Counted from the first letter of the stretch, positions 9,523-19,166 are shown. The stretch is 64,000 nt of DNA from Verrucomicrobiota bacterium (GCA_023431185.1 JAEYXS010000047.1:46370-110369); one strand, 5' to 3'. Made by a program: numbers and translations. Notes: a model not told the origin generated them from the letters alone.

Positions 9523-9555
9523 AAAACCCCGCCAGCTCATCACTGGCGGGGTTTT
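9523..9555. terminator. Strong bidirectional intrinsic terminator
   Basis: AAAACCCCGCCAG and CTGGCGGGGTTTT form a 13-bp perfect stem around a 7-base loop. A run of A on one side and T on the other serves both convergent genes (stops at 9498 and 9572). Confidence 0.9.
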
Positions 9556-9571
9556 GCTTTCAAATGATTTA

Positions 9572-9997
9572 CTACTGCGGTTGCGGTCCTGCGCCCGGTT
9601 GCCCCTGCGGCATCTGCACGATCTGGAGCGGGATGCGCGCCACGATGTTGTCATCCACACTGACGTCGATGGAATAATGACCCGGCTTCTCGAACTTCAA
9701 CCCTTGCAGGTTGAAGACCATGTTCACCGTGGCGAAGAACAGGTTGTCCGCCATGCGTACTTCCAGATTCGGTTCCAGGCGCGGCAGGAGATTGCGCCCA
9801 TCCTCATCGATCATCGTCACGCGGAGCTGGTGTTTCCCCTGGTCTTGGTCATGGAACACGATGCGCAAGGCGATGGAGCAATGCGGATGCGTGGCCGGAA
9901 AGGTGCGGACACCGATGGTGTCAAACGCACCGATCATGCACAGCTTGCCACCGTAATCGGCGGCGGAATCACAAAGGGCGGCTACTTGGACCTGCAT
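9572..9997 (-). CDS. DUF6941-like conserved protein
   Basis: The 141-residue soluble protein starts MQVQVAALCDSAADYGGKLCM. This opening, the GAFDTI turn that follows and the beta-rich body (RIVFHDQDQGKHQLRVTMIDEDG) match the DUF6941 family as I recall it. The tail is Gln/Pro/Gly-rich. No signal peptide is present. Function unknown. The start codon lies only 9 bases from that of the divergent gene at 10007, so the two promoters must overlap each other's coding region unless one start is wrong. Confidence 0.7.
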   Translation of the reverse strand: MQVQVAALCDSAADYGGKLCMIGAFDTIGVRTFPATHPHCSIALRIVFHDQDQGKHQLRVTMIDEDGRNLLPRLEPNLEVRMADNLFFATVNMVFNLQGLKFEKPGHYSIDVSVDDNIVARIPLQIVQMPQGQPGAGPQPQ

Positions 9998-10006
9998 AAG
10001 GCTGGA

Positions 10007-10744
10007 ATGCTCGTCACATTGCCGAACATGGCAAGCGCAAATGCAGCTTTAATGGACGCGGTCAAAAACCTGCGGCCCATCCCCCTTGCCATCCAGCGCC
10101 CAAACCTCCACTTTGTCCCCGTCATGTTGATGTTCACGCCCGCCATCGCCGAGTTCTTCCAGCATTATGCCCATGATCAGGCCTTTCGTTGGACGGAGGA
10201 GGAGCTGGCCGCACAAGGGCGGTTCGCGGAATCGGCCCTCGCGGGAAACTCGTGGAGTGACTGGTCCGAGCCCATCCTCGCGCTGTCCATCCTGCAAGCC
10301 GCCATGCTGAACTCCCCCACGTCACTGGAACACGACCAAGATGCCATCCTGCTGGCCGGACCGTTAAGCGAGGTCATGCCGGCGGAGACCTTGATCCCGC
10401 TGGCTCAGTCCCACCTGAACCCCGCAGGGCGGCTGGTGGGCATCATCCCCTGCCTGCGGGACAACTCACCGGAGAGCCAGCACTTCATGGACCTCGCGGC
10501 GGAGAGGCTCTGGCCGTATCACACCGCGGAAGTCTGGCTGGAACTCTTGCAGGACACCGGCTTTGCCGCCACCGGCATTAGGGCCGAGTTCATCCCCCGC
10601 CCACAATTCACCGCCTCTGCGCTGACGGACAAGCTGCAGTTCAAGCCGTTCGCGGAACTCTTCCGCGCCGTGGAAGCCGCCGGATACGGTGCCCACGAAG
10701 TCGGCTGGGGCGAACTGTTTTTCGTGGCGCAGGGTTTCGAGTGA
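10007..10744 (+). CDS. Hypothetical protein, possibly methyltransferase-like
   Basis: About 245 residues from the ATG at 10007 (preceded by AAGGCTGG). Later ATGs at 10028 and 10052 are alternatives. The segment AILLAGPLSEVMPAE...LNPAGRLVGIIPC, then an amphipathic VWLELLQDTGF, resembles the second half of a class I SAM methyltransferase. There is no clear glycine-rich motif I (GxGxG), so this is weak. The frame stays open further upstream only because it runs antisense to the 9572-9997 gene. It ends one base before the stop of the convergent sialidase gene. Function unknown. Confidence 0.55.
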   Translation: MLVTLPNMASANAALMDAVKNLRPIPLAIQRPNLHFVPVMLMFTPAIAEFFQHYAHDQAFRWTEEELAAQGRFAESALAGNSWSDWSEPILALSILQAAMLNSPTSLEHDQDAILLAGPLSEVMPAETLIPLAQSHLNPAGRLVGIIPCLRDNSPESQHFMDLAAERLWPYHTAEVWLELLQDTGFAATGIRAEFIPRPQFTASALTDKLQFKPFAELFRAVEAAGYGAHEVGWGELFFVAQGFE

Positions 10745-10745
10745 A

Positions 10746-11909
10746 TCACTTCCCCTTGGTCTTCGCATCCAGCTCGCTGAGCTTGAAGCGCACACTAAGG
10801 ATGTAGGGCTCCTCGTTTGGCGTCCAATGCCCGTAGGTAGTCGTCACGAACGTTCCGTCCGGCAAGATCTCCACACCCGGATACGCGCAGTCCGCGCCCT
10901 TGTGATTGTCCTTCAAGCGCACGCGGTATTGGCCCTCGCGCCCCTTCACGATGTCCTCATACGTGCCCACCCAGCCGACCCAGTCTCCCTTGGTCGGGCT
11001 CTCGAGCGTGGTATCGCGGAAGGAGATGAAGAGACGGCCATCGGGCGCGTACTGGCCAGTATGCCGGTCACCCGTCAGGGCGCCGGGCAACTGGCGTGGC
11101 TCGCTCCAAGTCTTGCCCTCATCATCGCTGAAGATGACGAAGGAGTTCAGCTTGCGGCTGTTCTCGCGCAAAAGCACCGCGATCTGCTTGCCATCGGGCG
11201 AACGCAACGAACCCGGCTCGCACAGATACGCGACCGGATGCGTGGCGATGATCTGGGGCAGGCTCCATGTGAGGCCGCCATCCTTGGAGAGCGTCTTAAA
11301 GACATAAGAGGTCTGACCCACCTTGTTCTCACCCAAACCCCAGAACCGCGCGTCATCATGGAAGAAAGCCATGTAGGAACCGTTCTTCAACGCCTGCATC
11401 GTGCCCATGGCCACGATGCCGCCATACGCGCCGATGGATTTCAATTCTGACCATGTGCCGCCATCATCCTCGGAATAGGCCATGCGAATGGTCTCCCCGG
11501 GGAACTTCGTCTGCCGGCCCGAAAACATGATGATGCGCTTCTTGCCCTTCGCATCCACCGTGCGGAAGAGCGTGGGTGTTTCCTTGGACGTGGCCCAGCT
11601 CGCGGGTGTGGGCAGGCGGTCGGACCAGGTGAGCCCGGCATCCGTGCTGCGCCGATACATGATGGGCCCGCTCCCGTGGCCTTTGGGATACACGATGAGC
11701 ATGGTCTTGTTATCCTCCAGCAGGAGCGTGGTGGGATGACCCAAGTACTGGCCGGGCTCGCGATCCACGATCACCTGCCGCTGCGTCTCCGCAGACAGAT
11801 CGATCAACGGGATGGAATAGCCGCGCGGCGGATTCTCTGCCGCAGAAAGCGAGCTGACGGCAAAGAGCGCCAGCAGGACGCCTGCCCAAGCTTTACGGAG
11901 TTGTTTCAT
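10746..11909 (-). CDS. Exported sialidase-fold (BNR/Asp-box) protein
   Basis: The 387-residue protein begins with signal peptide MKQLRKAWAGVLLALFAVSSLSAAE. The body has at least four Asp-boxes: STDAGLTW, SEDDGGTW, SKDGGLTW and SDDEGKTW. These turns are typical of the six-bladed propeller of exo-alpha-sialidases and related glycosidases. An Arg-triad sialidase activity cannot be confirmed by eye, and many family members in this phylum act on other glycans. It is probably periplasmic or secreted. It is transcribed alone and diverges from the GntP permease gene. Confidence 0.85.
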   Translation of the reverse strand: MKQLRKAWAGVLLALFAVSSLSAAENPPRGYSIPLIDLSAETQRQVIVDREPGQYLGHPTTLLLEDNKTMLIVYPKGHGSGPIMYRRSTDAGLTWSDRLPTPASWATSKETPTLFRTVDAKGKKRIIMFSGRQTKFPGETIRMAYSEDDGGTWSELKSIGAYGGIVAMGTMQALKNGSYMAFFHDDARFWGLGENKVGQTSYVFKTLSKDGGLTWSLPQIIATHPVAYLCEPGSLRSPDGKQIAVLLRENSRKLNSFVIFSDDEGKTWSEPRQLPGALTGDRHTGQYAPDGRLFISFRDTTLESPTKGDWVGWVGTYEDIVKGREGQYRVRLKDNHKGADCAYPGVEILPDGTFVTTTYGHWTPNEEPYILSVRFKLSELDAKTKGK

Positions 11910-12069
11910 TGCCGCAAATTAGCAGGCGCGGCCCGGGAAAGGAACTTTCGGTTGCTGGTTAATTCTGCTTACCAGCGGGTGCGGACAAGAAATTTCCGGG
12001 ATAAAACTGCCCCCCAGCCTTGACCCCCCTGCTTATTTCTGGCGGGATACGGGCACACATTTTCTGCGC

Positions 12070-13671
12070 ATGGATTTTTTTACGCCTATCTTTGCGGTGG
12101 CAGGTGACGGTTCCACCTGGCCTTTTGTTGTGCTCGTGCTGAGCGTGGCCTCGGTCATCGTCCTGATCTCGGTCTGCCGCATCCATGCGTTCCTCGCGCT
12201 CATCCTCGCGGCTTTGCTCGCTGGTGTGCTGGCGGAGAAACTTCCAGGTGGACGTCCGCGCGTTTCCGATATTCCGGCTCCAGATGGTGTGGCTTTGAAA
12301 AGCCATTATCTGCGGGCGGTGGAATTGGTGACGGAGGAGTTTGGCAAGACGGCGGGTGGCATCGGCATCGTCATCGGTTTAGCCTCCATCATCAGCATGT
12401 GTCTGATGGATAGCGGCGCGGCAGACAAGGTGGTGCGCCGGTTCCTTGCCTTCTTTGGGGAAAAACGCGCCGGGTTTGCGCTGTTGATCGCCACCTACTT
12501 TCTCTCCATCCCCATTTTCTTTGATACCATGTTCATGCTCATGGCTCCGTTGGCCATGGCGCTGGCCTTGCGCACGGGCAAGGACTACCTGCTCTACGTG
12601 CTGGCGGTTTGTGCGGGTGGTGTCATCACTCACTCGCTAACGGTGCCGCATCCAGGACCGCTGGCGATGGTGGACAACCTGAAGGTGGATGTGGGCATCT
12701 CCATCATCGGCGGGGTAGCCATGGGGCTCATTCCGGCGATCGGCGGGTATTTCGTGGCCAAGTGGCTGAACGCTCGCATCAGCATTCCCGTCAGGGAAGT
12801 TCCGGGCGTGGACCTGAACGACCTGAAAAGCCTGGTCAACAAGCCCGAGAATCAATTACCCGGTTTCACCATCTCGATTCTGCCCATCATATTGCCCATC
12901 GTGCTCATCACGTTCGGCTCCTTTCTGGACGTGGCCTGGCGCACTTATAACCAGTTGAAGCTGGCGGGTACGGTCGATTTCCATTGGGCCAAATCCGTGG
13001 TCGAACTTTTTGGCAGCAAGGAAAGCTTCCTTTCCTTCTTTGCGTTCTTCGAGTTTTTGGGAAACAAGAATATCGCCTTGCTGGTGGGAGCGGCACTGTC
13101 CATCTATGTGCTGGCAAAGCAGAAGGGTTATACCTTCAGCAAGATCGCTGACCTCATCGGCAAGCCGCTGGAGACCGCCGGTGTCATCATCCTCATCACC
13201 AGTGCCGGTGGTGCTTTCGGCCTGATGTTAAAGAATGCCGGGGTAGGCGATGCCATCAAAGCCATGGCGGAAGGCAAGGATGTGAATCTAATCCTGCTTT
13301 CCTGGCTGGTCGCCATCGTCATCCGTATCGCCCAAGGCTCGGCGACGGTGGCCATGTTGACGACTTCGGCGATGATCTTCCCGATGATTGATCCCAATGC
13401 GGTCGGTGCAGTAGAACTGCCTTACAGTGTCATGTATATCTTCCTGAGCATCGGCTTCGGCGCGTTCGCCTGCTCGTGGATGAATGACTCGGGCTTCTGG
13501 GTGGTGAGCAAGTTGGGCGGCCTGACGGAGAAGGAGACACTCAAGAGTTGGACGGTCATGCTGACGGCTTGCGCCATATTCGGTCTGATCATGTGTCTGG
13601 TCATGTCCAAGGTGATGCCGATGAAGGGACTGGGCAGTTTGCCGGCCTTGAGCCTGGCGGCCCCAAGGTGA
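12070..13671 (+). CDS. GntP-family sugar-acid permease
   Basis: The 533-residue inner-membrane protein has about 12 hydrophobic segments. It carries the GntP signatures GLASIISMCLMDSGAADKV, SIPIFFDTMFMLMAPL and THSLTVPHPGPLAMVDNL. The family imports gluconate or related hydroxy acids by proton symport. The next gene, 93 bases downstream, encodes a UPF0261 protein, so the pair probably handles one substrate. Which acid is not decided by the sequence. The N-terminus is longer than in E. coli GntP (533 versus about 440-450) because of an inserted loop near 55-80 and one near 245-320. Confidence 0.9.
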   Translation: MDFFTPIFAVAGDGSTWPFVVLVLSVASVIVLISVCRIHAFLALILAALLAGVLAEKLPGGRPRVSDIPAPDGVALKSHYLRAVELVTEEFGKTAGGIGIVIGLASIISMCLMDSGAADKVVRRFLAFFGEKRAGFALLIATYFLSIPIFFDTMFMLMAPLAMALALRTGKDYLLYVLAVCAGGVITHSLTVPHPGPLAMVDNLKVDVGISIIGGVAMGLIPAIGGYFVAKWLNARISIPVREVPGVDLNDLKSLVNKPENQLPGFTISILPIILPIVLITFGSFLDVAWRTYNQLKLAGTVDFHWAKSVVELFGSKESFLSFFAFFEFLGNKNIALLVGAALSIYVLAKQKGYTFSKIADLIGKPLETAGVIILITSAGGAFGLMLKNAGVGDAIKAMAEGKDVNLILLSWLVAIVIRIAQGSATVAMLTTSAMIFPMIDPNAVGAVELPYSVMYIFLSIGFGAFACSWMNDSGFWVVSKLGGLTEKETLKSWTVMLTACAIFGLIMCLVMSKVMPMKGLGSLPALSLAAPR

Positions 13672-13764
13672 TCCACCGGCCGGGTGCATTTCACCAAGCT
13701 GCTTGCCCGCTTTGGCGAGGCGTAGAAGTTTGCCTTTCCCTTTCAGATTTCGTTTCCTAGCACC

Positions 13765-14979
13765 ATGTCCACCATCGCCGTTCTGGGAACATTTGACACC
13801 AAAGGGGAAGAGCATGCCTTTGTGGCGCAACAAATCCTTCGCCAAGGTCATCAACCGCTGCTCATCAATGTCGGCGCGCTTGAAACCTCGCAGATCAAGG
13901 CAGATATCTCGTGTGAAGAAGTCGCCGCGGCGGCGGGCGTAGATCTCAATGTCCTGAAAACGCGCAAGGATCGCGGTGAAACGGTGGCGGCGATGGCAAA
14001 GGCGGCAGCCGTGGTGCTGGAGAAGTTGGTGGCCGAAAAAAAAATCGCGGGCGTCATCTCGCTGGGCGGTGGCGGTGGGACGGCTATCGGCACGGCAGCG
14101 ATGCGGGCTTTGCCCATCGGGTTTCCGAAGCTGATGGTGTCCACGCTCGCCAGCGGCAACACGGCGCAATACGTCGGCTCGAAGGACATCGTGATGTTCC
14201 CGAGCATCGTAGATGTCGCGGGGCTCAATCGCATCTCGCGCCAGATTCTGACCCGTGCGGCCGGAGCCATCTGCGGGATGGTGAGCGCTGTGCCGCCCAA
14301 GTCCGAGGACAAGCCCATCATCGTGGCGAGTATGTTCGGCAACACGACCATCGCGGTGAACCATGCGAAGGGGATTCTGGAAGCGGCCGGTTATGAAGTG
14401 CTCGTCTTCCACGCCACGGGCACCGGCGGGCGCACCATGGAATCGCTCATCGAATCCGGCATGGTCAGCGGCGTGCTGGACATCACCACGACGGAATGGG
14501 CGGATGAAGTGGCGGGTGGTTTTCTCAGCGCCGGACCTGCACGCCTGGAAGCCGCGGCGCGCAACGGTGTGCCGGCCATCGTCGCACCCGGCTGCCTGGA
14601 TATGGTGAACTTCCACGGACCTGAAAGTGTGCCGGCCAAATACCAAGGGCGTAAGTTCTACCAGCACAATCCGCAGGTGACCTTGATGCGGACGAATGTG
14701 GAGGAGAACCGGACCATGGGCCGGATGATTGCGGACCGGTTGAACCTATCCACGGGGCCTATCACCGTGCTGCTGCCGCAGAAGGGCTTCAGCGTCATCG
14801 CGGCACCGGGCGGTGCCTTTCACGACCCGGCGGCAGATGAAGCGTTCATACAGGAACTTAAAAAGCATCTGCGCAAGGACATCACGGTCATCGACATGGA
14901 TTGCGTGGTAAATGACAAGGAATTCGCCGAGCGTTGTGCGCGGACGCTGCTGGCGCAGATTGCACCAATGAAGGGATGA
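13765..14979 (+). CDS. UPF0261 / Tm-1-like ATP-binding protein
   Basis: The 404-residue cytoplasmic protein opens MSTIAVLGTFDTKGEEHAF, the UPF0261 signature. A glycine loop (ISLGGGGGTAIGTAAM, about 97-112) follows, then PKLMVSTLASGNTAQYVGSKD, and a C-terminal half with TGTGGRTMESLIESG and GCLDMVNF. It is related to the N-terminal ATP-binding domain of the tomato Tm-1 virus-resistance protein. In bacteria these proteins occur with catabolic genes and their reaction is undefined. Pairing with a GntP permease here points to use of a carboxylic acid. Length is normal for the family. Confidence 0.9.
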   Translation: MSTIAVLGTFDTKGEEHAFVAQQILRQGHQPLLINVGALETSQIKADISCEEVAAAAGVDLNVLKTRKDRGETVAAMAKAAAVVLEKLVAEKKIAGVISLGGGGGTAIGTAAMRALPIGFPKLMVSTLASGNTAQYVGSKDIVMFPSIVDVAGLNRISRQILTRAAGAICGMVSAVPPKSEDKPIIVASMFGNTTIAVNHAKGILEAAGYEVLVFHATGTGGRTMESLIESGMVSGVLDITTTEWADEVAGGFLSAGPARLEAAARNGVPAIVAPGCLDMVNFHGPESVPAKYQGRKFYQHNPQVTLMRTNVEENRTMGRMIADRLNLSTGPITVLLPQKGFSVIAAPGGAFHDPAADEAFIQELKKHLRKDITVIDMDCVVNDKEFAERCARTLLAQIAPMKG

Positions 14980-14981
14980 AA

Positions 14982-15008
14982 AAGGCGCGCAAATTTATCA
15001 CGCGCCTT
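14982..15008. terminator. Hairpin between UPF0261 and ThuA genes
   Basis: AAGGCGCG and CGCGCCTT form an 8-bp stem with an 11-base loop immediately after the UPF0261 stop, between convergent genes. The T-tract is short. Confidence 0.65.
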
Positions 15009-15045
15009 GAATTGATTGCCGTCCTGCGCTCAGCAGAGCGTCGGT

Positions 15046-15936
15046 TTATTTCACATCTGGGCGAAGGCTGACTTTATCCACGGTGGGGAAATCCCGGCCC
15101 ACAGGGATGGTCACTTTGCCCGTGGCGGCCCATTCGGTGCCACGCTGGAACGTGACGATGAAGCCCACACATTCCATGGCGATTTTGCCTTCTGGCCGCG
15201 CATGGCCGAGCGTCGTGTGGAAGACGCGACCTTTATTCCAGTTCAATACCATGAGCATGGGTTCGTGCTTGCCGGAGCCGCCTTTTTGCGGATCGGCGAA
15301 GGCGGTGGCGAGCACCGTCATATTCTCAGCAGGGCCGCGCAGACGGTCATAGAGTTCGTCCTTGGCGTGCAGCCACTTGGCCGGGATGCCTTTCATGATG
15401 GGATGACCGGCATCGCGGGTCTCCACCACGAATTCATGCTGCGCCCCATGACTGCCACCGCGACCGGGTGCGAGATCCTTGATGATCTTGCCTTCCCAAT
15501 AGTTCACGTACGGCCCGCTCTTTTCCGTGCGCCCGCCCCAACCGCCCACCCCAATCATCTCGTTGTAAGCTTTCCATTCAGGAAAGGAATTGTTCGCCGC
15601 GTGAACGGACACAAAACCACCGCCATTCTTCACAAACGCTTCGAAAGCCGCTTTGGTGGCATCCGACCACGGGTCACCATTGTAGTTGGAGACGACGACG
15701 TCGTATTTGCTGAAGTCGGGTTTGAACTGCGACATGTCGCCTTTCGCGGGCGGCGTGGTGGCGGTCTCCACGGTGAACTTGCCGGTGTCTTCGAGCAGCT
15801 TCTTAAGCCAGGGCGTGGTACCTTTCCAATCATGATTGTTCTGGCCATCGACGATAAGGACCTTGATGGGTGCGGCCGCCGTGGCCGAAGCCAGCGTGAC
15901 GACGATGAGGGCAAGCGTGAGCAGCAGTTTTTTCAT
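15046..15936 (-). CDS. Exported ThuA-like protein
   Basis: The ATG at 15936 starts a 296-residue protein with signal peptide [21 protein letters not shown]. The frame continues upstream, but without a plausible N-terminus. The mature protein has the ThuA glutamine-amidotransferase-like fold: [14 protein letters not shown] at its start, [17 protein letters not shown], a nucleophile-elbow-like [14 protein letters not shown], and GHARPEGK near the end. ThuA-type proteins in this phylum are linked to sugar metabolism (trehalose utilisation, 3-keto sugars), but the catalytic Cys of true amidotransferases is absent (Val-His-Ala here). It stands alone between convergent and divergent neighbours. Confidence 0.87.
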   Translation of the reverse strand: MKKLLLTLALIVVTLASATAAAPIKVLIVDGQNNHDWKGTTPWLKKLLEDTGKFTVETATTPPAKGDMSQFKPDFSKYDVVVSNYNGDPWSDATKAAFEAFVKNGGGFVSVHAANNSFPEWKAYNEMIGVGGWGGRTEKSGPYVNYWEGKIIKDLAPGRGGSHGAQHEFVVETRDAGHPIMKGIPAKWLHAKDELYDRLRGPAENMTVLATAFADPQKGGSGKHEPMLMVLNWNKGRVFHTTLGHARPEGKIAMECVGFIVTFQRGTEWAATGKVTIPVGRDFPTVDKVSLRPDVK

Positions 15937-16200
15937 GGTGAACGCGTGGAAGAATAAGCGATGCGGAGGGAAAGTCGAGCGCGAGTATGGCGCAGTTTGA
16001 TGATCCACATGCCGCCAGAGCAAGGTACGCCCCGCCGACTGCCGACCGGCGACACGGCAGATTGGGAACCAAGAAAATCCCGATTAATCTTATAGGCGAC
16101 TTTACCCATGCGACTGCTGCGGATCAGAAACAGAAATCCGTCAGCATTATTTCTCGTTTGAAAAACCTCCCTGGTTTGCGTTTCAATCAACGCAGCCAAG

Positions 16201-16911
16201 ATGAACACGCCCCTTCGCATCAAAGACCTGCCAGATACTGAACGGCCACGTGAACGCATGGTGCTGCACGGGGCGGAAGCATTGCGCACTGCCGAGCTCA
16301 TCGCCATCCTGTTGCGCACGGGCATGAAGGGCCAGTCTGCGATCCAGATCGCGGAACAGATGGTGCAGCGGTTTGGCTCGCTCAACCGCCTGGCGCTGGC
16401 TTCCGTGGAAGAATTGAAACAAGTGAAGGGTGTGGGCCGCGACAAGGCCATCGCGCTCAAGGCCGCTTTCACCCTGGCGCAACGCATGGCCAAGGAACTG
16501 CAATACGAGTCCCCGGTGCTGGACAATCCGGACAGCATCGCGAATCTCCTGCGCGAAGAGAACCGGATGTATGAGGTGGAGCATTTTCAGATCCTGCTCC
16601 TGAACACGCGCCGCAAACTCATTCGCGTGGAGCAGATATCCCAGGGCACTTTGGATACTTTGCTCGTCCATCCGCGTGAGGTCTTCAAGCTGGCCATCAC
16701 TGCGAACGCCTCGGCCATCGTCCTCGTACACAATCATCCCAGCGGTGACCCCACGCCTTCCGATGCCGACATCCGCGTGACCCGCGATCTCATCCGCGCC
16801 GGGCAACTGTTGAAGATCGATGTACTCGACCACGTCATCCTCGGCAAACGCACCGCCGAACGGAGCCGGGATTATGTGTCATTGCGCGAGCTGGGGCATT
16901 TCTACGTGTGA
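16201..16911 (+). CDS. radC: RadC-family JAB/MPN metalloprotein
   Basis: The 236-residue protein has an N-terminal helix-hairpin-helix part (ELKQVKGVGRDKAIALKAAF, about 73-92) and a C-terminal JAMM domain with HNHPSGDPTPSDAD at about 181-194, the zinc-binding His-x-His...Asp set, after the upstream conserved FQILLLNTRR strand. It was named as a DNA-repair protein, but its real activity is unsettled. Length is normal for the family. The ATG at 16201 opens MNTPLRIKDLPDTERPRERM, the usual family N-terminus. lpxA follows 79 bases downstream. Confidence 0.95.
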   Translation: MNTPLRIKDLPDTERPRERMVLHGAEALRTAELIAILLRTGMKGQSAIQIAEQMVQRFGSLNRLALASVEELKQVKGVGRDKAIALKAAFTLAQRMAKELQYESPVLDNPDSIANLLREENRMYEVEHFQILLLNTRRKLIRVEQISQGTLDTLLVHPREVFKLAITANASAIVLVHNHPSGDPTPSDADIRVTRDLIRAGQLLKIDVLDHVILGKRTAERSRDYVSLRELGHFYV

Positions 16912-16990
16912 ACCGGTCAGTGGGGATTTCGTCATTGGCATTGCAATCCCGACCGCTCTCCCTTAAGCAGTTCGGAACTCGATCGCAGAC

Positions 16991-17779
16991 ATGATCCATC
17001 CGACCGCCATCATCGATCCGAAAGCCGAGCTGGACCCCAGTGTTCAAGTCGGACCGTATGCGGTCATCGATGGTGGAGTGAAGCTGGGAGCCAACTGCAA
17101 GATCGGCCCATACGTGCATCTGACCGGGGAGACCACGATCGGCGCGGGGAACACCTTTCACACGGGATGCGTGATCGGCGACGAACCACAGGACTTAAAG
17201 TATAAGGGCGAGCCCACGCGCTTGCGCATCGGCGATGGCAACGTCTTCCGGGAGCATGCCAATGTGCATCGTTCCAACAAGATGGAAGAGGATACGGTCA
17301 TCGGGTCCAACAATTTCCTGATGGCCAACAGCCATATCGGCCACAATGTGGTACTGGGCAATCATATCATTGTGGCCAACGGCGTTTTAATCGCCGGTCA
17401 TGCGATTATCGGCGATCGCGTATTCCTGTCAGGGAACAGCTTGGTGCATCAATTCGTGCGCATCGGCACGCTGGCGTTGATGCAAGGTGGCTCGGCCATC
17501 AGCAAAGATTTGCCGCCCTATTGCATCGCCCGGGGTGATAATGGCATCTGCGGCCTAAATATCGTCGGTTTGCGCCGGAACGGTTTTACCGCCGAAGAAC
17601 GCCTCCAATTGAAGCAAGCTTACCATACGCTTTTTCGCACCCGGGAAAAACGGGCGGTGGCGCTGGCGCAAGCCCGGGAGCGTTTTACTTCGCCCAAGGT
17701 CCTGCTGCTGGTGGACTTTGTAGCCGCCACCAAACGCGGCATCTGCGCGGACACTGGCTTCACAGCGGACGAAGAGTAG
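16991..17779 (+). CDS. lpxA: UDP-N-acetylglucosamine acyltransferase
   Basis: The 262-residue protein catalyses the first step of lipid A synthesis, moving a 3-hydroxyacyl chain from ACP to UDP-GlcNAc. It consists of left-handed beta-helix hexapeptide repeats followed by a helical tail (about 195-262). The catalytic His is His137 in GVLIAGH, and downstream the family motif LVHQFVRIGTLALMQGG is present. Its presence shows a Gram-negative outer membrane with lipid A. In many genomes lpxA sits with lpxD and fabZ. Here it is isolated, next to radC, as can occur in Verrucomicrobia. Confidence 0.96.
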   Translation: MIHPTAIIDPKAELDPSVQVGPYAVIDGGVKLGANCKIGPYVHLTGETTIGAGNTFHTGCVIGDEPQDLKYKGEPTRLRIGDGNVFREHANVHRSNKMEEDTVIGSNNFLMANSHIGHNVVLGNHIIVANGVLIAGHAIIGDRVFLSGNSLVHQFVRIGTLALMQGGSAISKDLPPYCIARGDNGICGLNIVGLRRNGFTAEERLQLKQAYHTLFRTREKRAVALAQARERFTSPKVLLLVDFVAATKRGICADTGFTADEE

Positions 17780-17864
17780 GCCGTGCATTCTTTGGCCCTC
17801 ACCTCCAAGGCGGCTTATATTTTTGCGTCCTTTTCCGGTGGTCACCCTTCATAGAAAGGAAAAA

Positions 17865-17891
17865 CCCCTTCCCGCTTTTCGCAGGAAGGGG
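17865..17891 (-). terminator. Intrinsic terminator of porin gene
   Basis: On the minus strand CCCCTTCC pairs with GGAAGGGG around an 11-base loop and is followed by TTTTTCC. It lies 24 bases after the porin stop. Confidence 0.85.
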
Positions 17892-17915
17892 CTCAGCATC
17901 TAGTTAAGTACTAGA

Positions 17916-19157
17916 TTAGAACTTGTAGATCAGGTTCAGCGCGACCGTCAGGGCGTTCATATCGCCGCTGCCGATAGCTCCGGCACCACCACCGAAGACA
18001 CCGCCACCGACGCCACCGTTGGCGTCAAGCACACCGCCGCTCAACTGGCGGTCCCAGCGGACTTCCAAGCGGCTGATGACATTCTCCCACAGGGAGTAGT
18101 CAACCGTGGTGGTCAAGGAACCCAGCGCGTTGCTGTTGTCACCGGCGACCTGGCCGTAGTAGAAGCCGGTCGTGGCCGTGGTGTAGTCAACACGGACGTT
18201 GACCTTCAGCTTCTCCGTCAGACCAGCCGAGAGATACAGCGCGGCTGCATTGGCGTAGTAGGAGGTGTTAGGACCGGCGCTCGAAGCACCTTGATAATCC
18301 CACGCGGCACCGACGCTCCAGCCTTCGATCGGCAGGGGCAGGGCGAAACCGACGTAGTAGTTCAGCACGTCACTCTGGCCACCGCCAAAGTTAGCACCAG
18401 CGAACGGGCTGCCGCTGAACGTGGATTCAACCACGCCACCGGACAGGGTTGCGCCAGACAGGAAACCCCAGTCTTCCGGAGCCGTCAGGTAGAGACCAGC
18501 CATGTAGGACTTGTCGCTCTCGACCGGCTGCTTGGCGTTGATCGGATTGGCCAGACCGTTGTTGGCCACGCCAGCGCTGACAGACAGGAAGTCCGTCAAC
18601 TTGTAGCTCGCCAAGATGCCCGTGTGGCTCGTCGGCTCAATGCCCCAGCCGTAGGAACGACCCACGTTCGGGTTCGAGTCGTGGTTGGTGACCTCATAGC
18701 CAATCACCGTGTCGAACACGCCGACCTTGAAGTCAAGACCATTGCCCACCGGGGCGCGCAGCTCGACATAGGCCTGGCGGATGTTGAAGTCTTCACCGTT
18801 ACCGAACGTGGAAGCGCTGCCGTAGGCGGCACCATCCGGGCCGAACCACATTTCAGCTTTGTAACCAGCGGCCCATTCGCCCTCGTCGAGCGACTTGGAA
18901 ACCGTCAGGTCGATCACGTCCAGGTTGAAGCCGTCTTGCTTCGCGATGCCGTCATGGAAGCTGCGACCAGGAAGCGCGCCGAAAACGCGGCTGCCCGTAC
19001 CAGCCATCCAGCTGGCCGTCGTGCTCACATAACCGCTGATCTGCGTACCAGAAACAGCCGTCATCAAATGCTCAGAAGCTTCCTCAGCTTGAGCCACAGA
19101 ACCGAGGCTGACCACACCAGCTGCGGCCAAACCCAATGTCCATTTATTAATCTTCAT
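17916..19157 (-). CDS. Outer-membrane beta-barrel porin (BBP2/OmpL-like)
   Basis: The 413-residue protein has signal peptide MKINKWTLGLAAAGVVSLGSVAQA, then alternating amphipathic beta strands ending in the terminal Phe (LIYKF) required for barrel insertion. Features of the putative beta-barrel porin-2 family include IRQAYVELRAPVGNGLDFKVGVFDTVIGYE and HDSNPNVGRSYGWGIEP. It is low in Cys, rich in Gly/Asn/Tyr, and has a Gly/Val-rich surface loop near 375-395. It probably forms a diffusion channel for small solutes. A perfect AGGAGG, a long leader and a strong terminator suggest high expression as a single gene. Confidence 0.87.
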   Translation of the reverse strand: MKINKWTLGLAAAGVVSLGSVAQAEEASEHLMTAVSGTQISGYVSTTASWMAGTGSRVFGALPGRSFHDGIAKQDGFNLDVIDLTVSKSLDEGEWAAGYKAEMWFGPDGAAYGSASTFGNGEDFNIRQAYVELRAPVGNGLDFKVGVFDTVIGYEVTNHDSNPNVGRSYGWGIEPTSHTGILASYKLTDFLSVSAGVANNGLANPINAKQPVESDKSYMAGLYLTAPEDWGFLSGATLSGGVVESTFSGSPFAGANFGGGQSDVLNYYVGFALPLPIEGWSVGAAWDYQGASSAGPNTSYYANAAALYLSAGLTEKLKVNVRVDYTTATTGFYYGQVAGDNSNALGSLTTTVDYSLWENVISRLEVRWDRQLSGGVLDANGGVGGGVFGGGAGAIGSGDMNALTVALNLIYKF

Positions 19158-19166
19158 TCGTTAGTT

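Noticed and set aside
13288..14667. 459-residue frame antisense to the GntP and UPF0261 genes
   Set aside because: His/Arg-rich composition, spans two real genes and has no motif.
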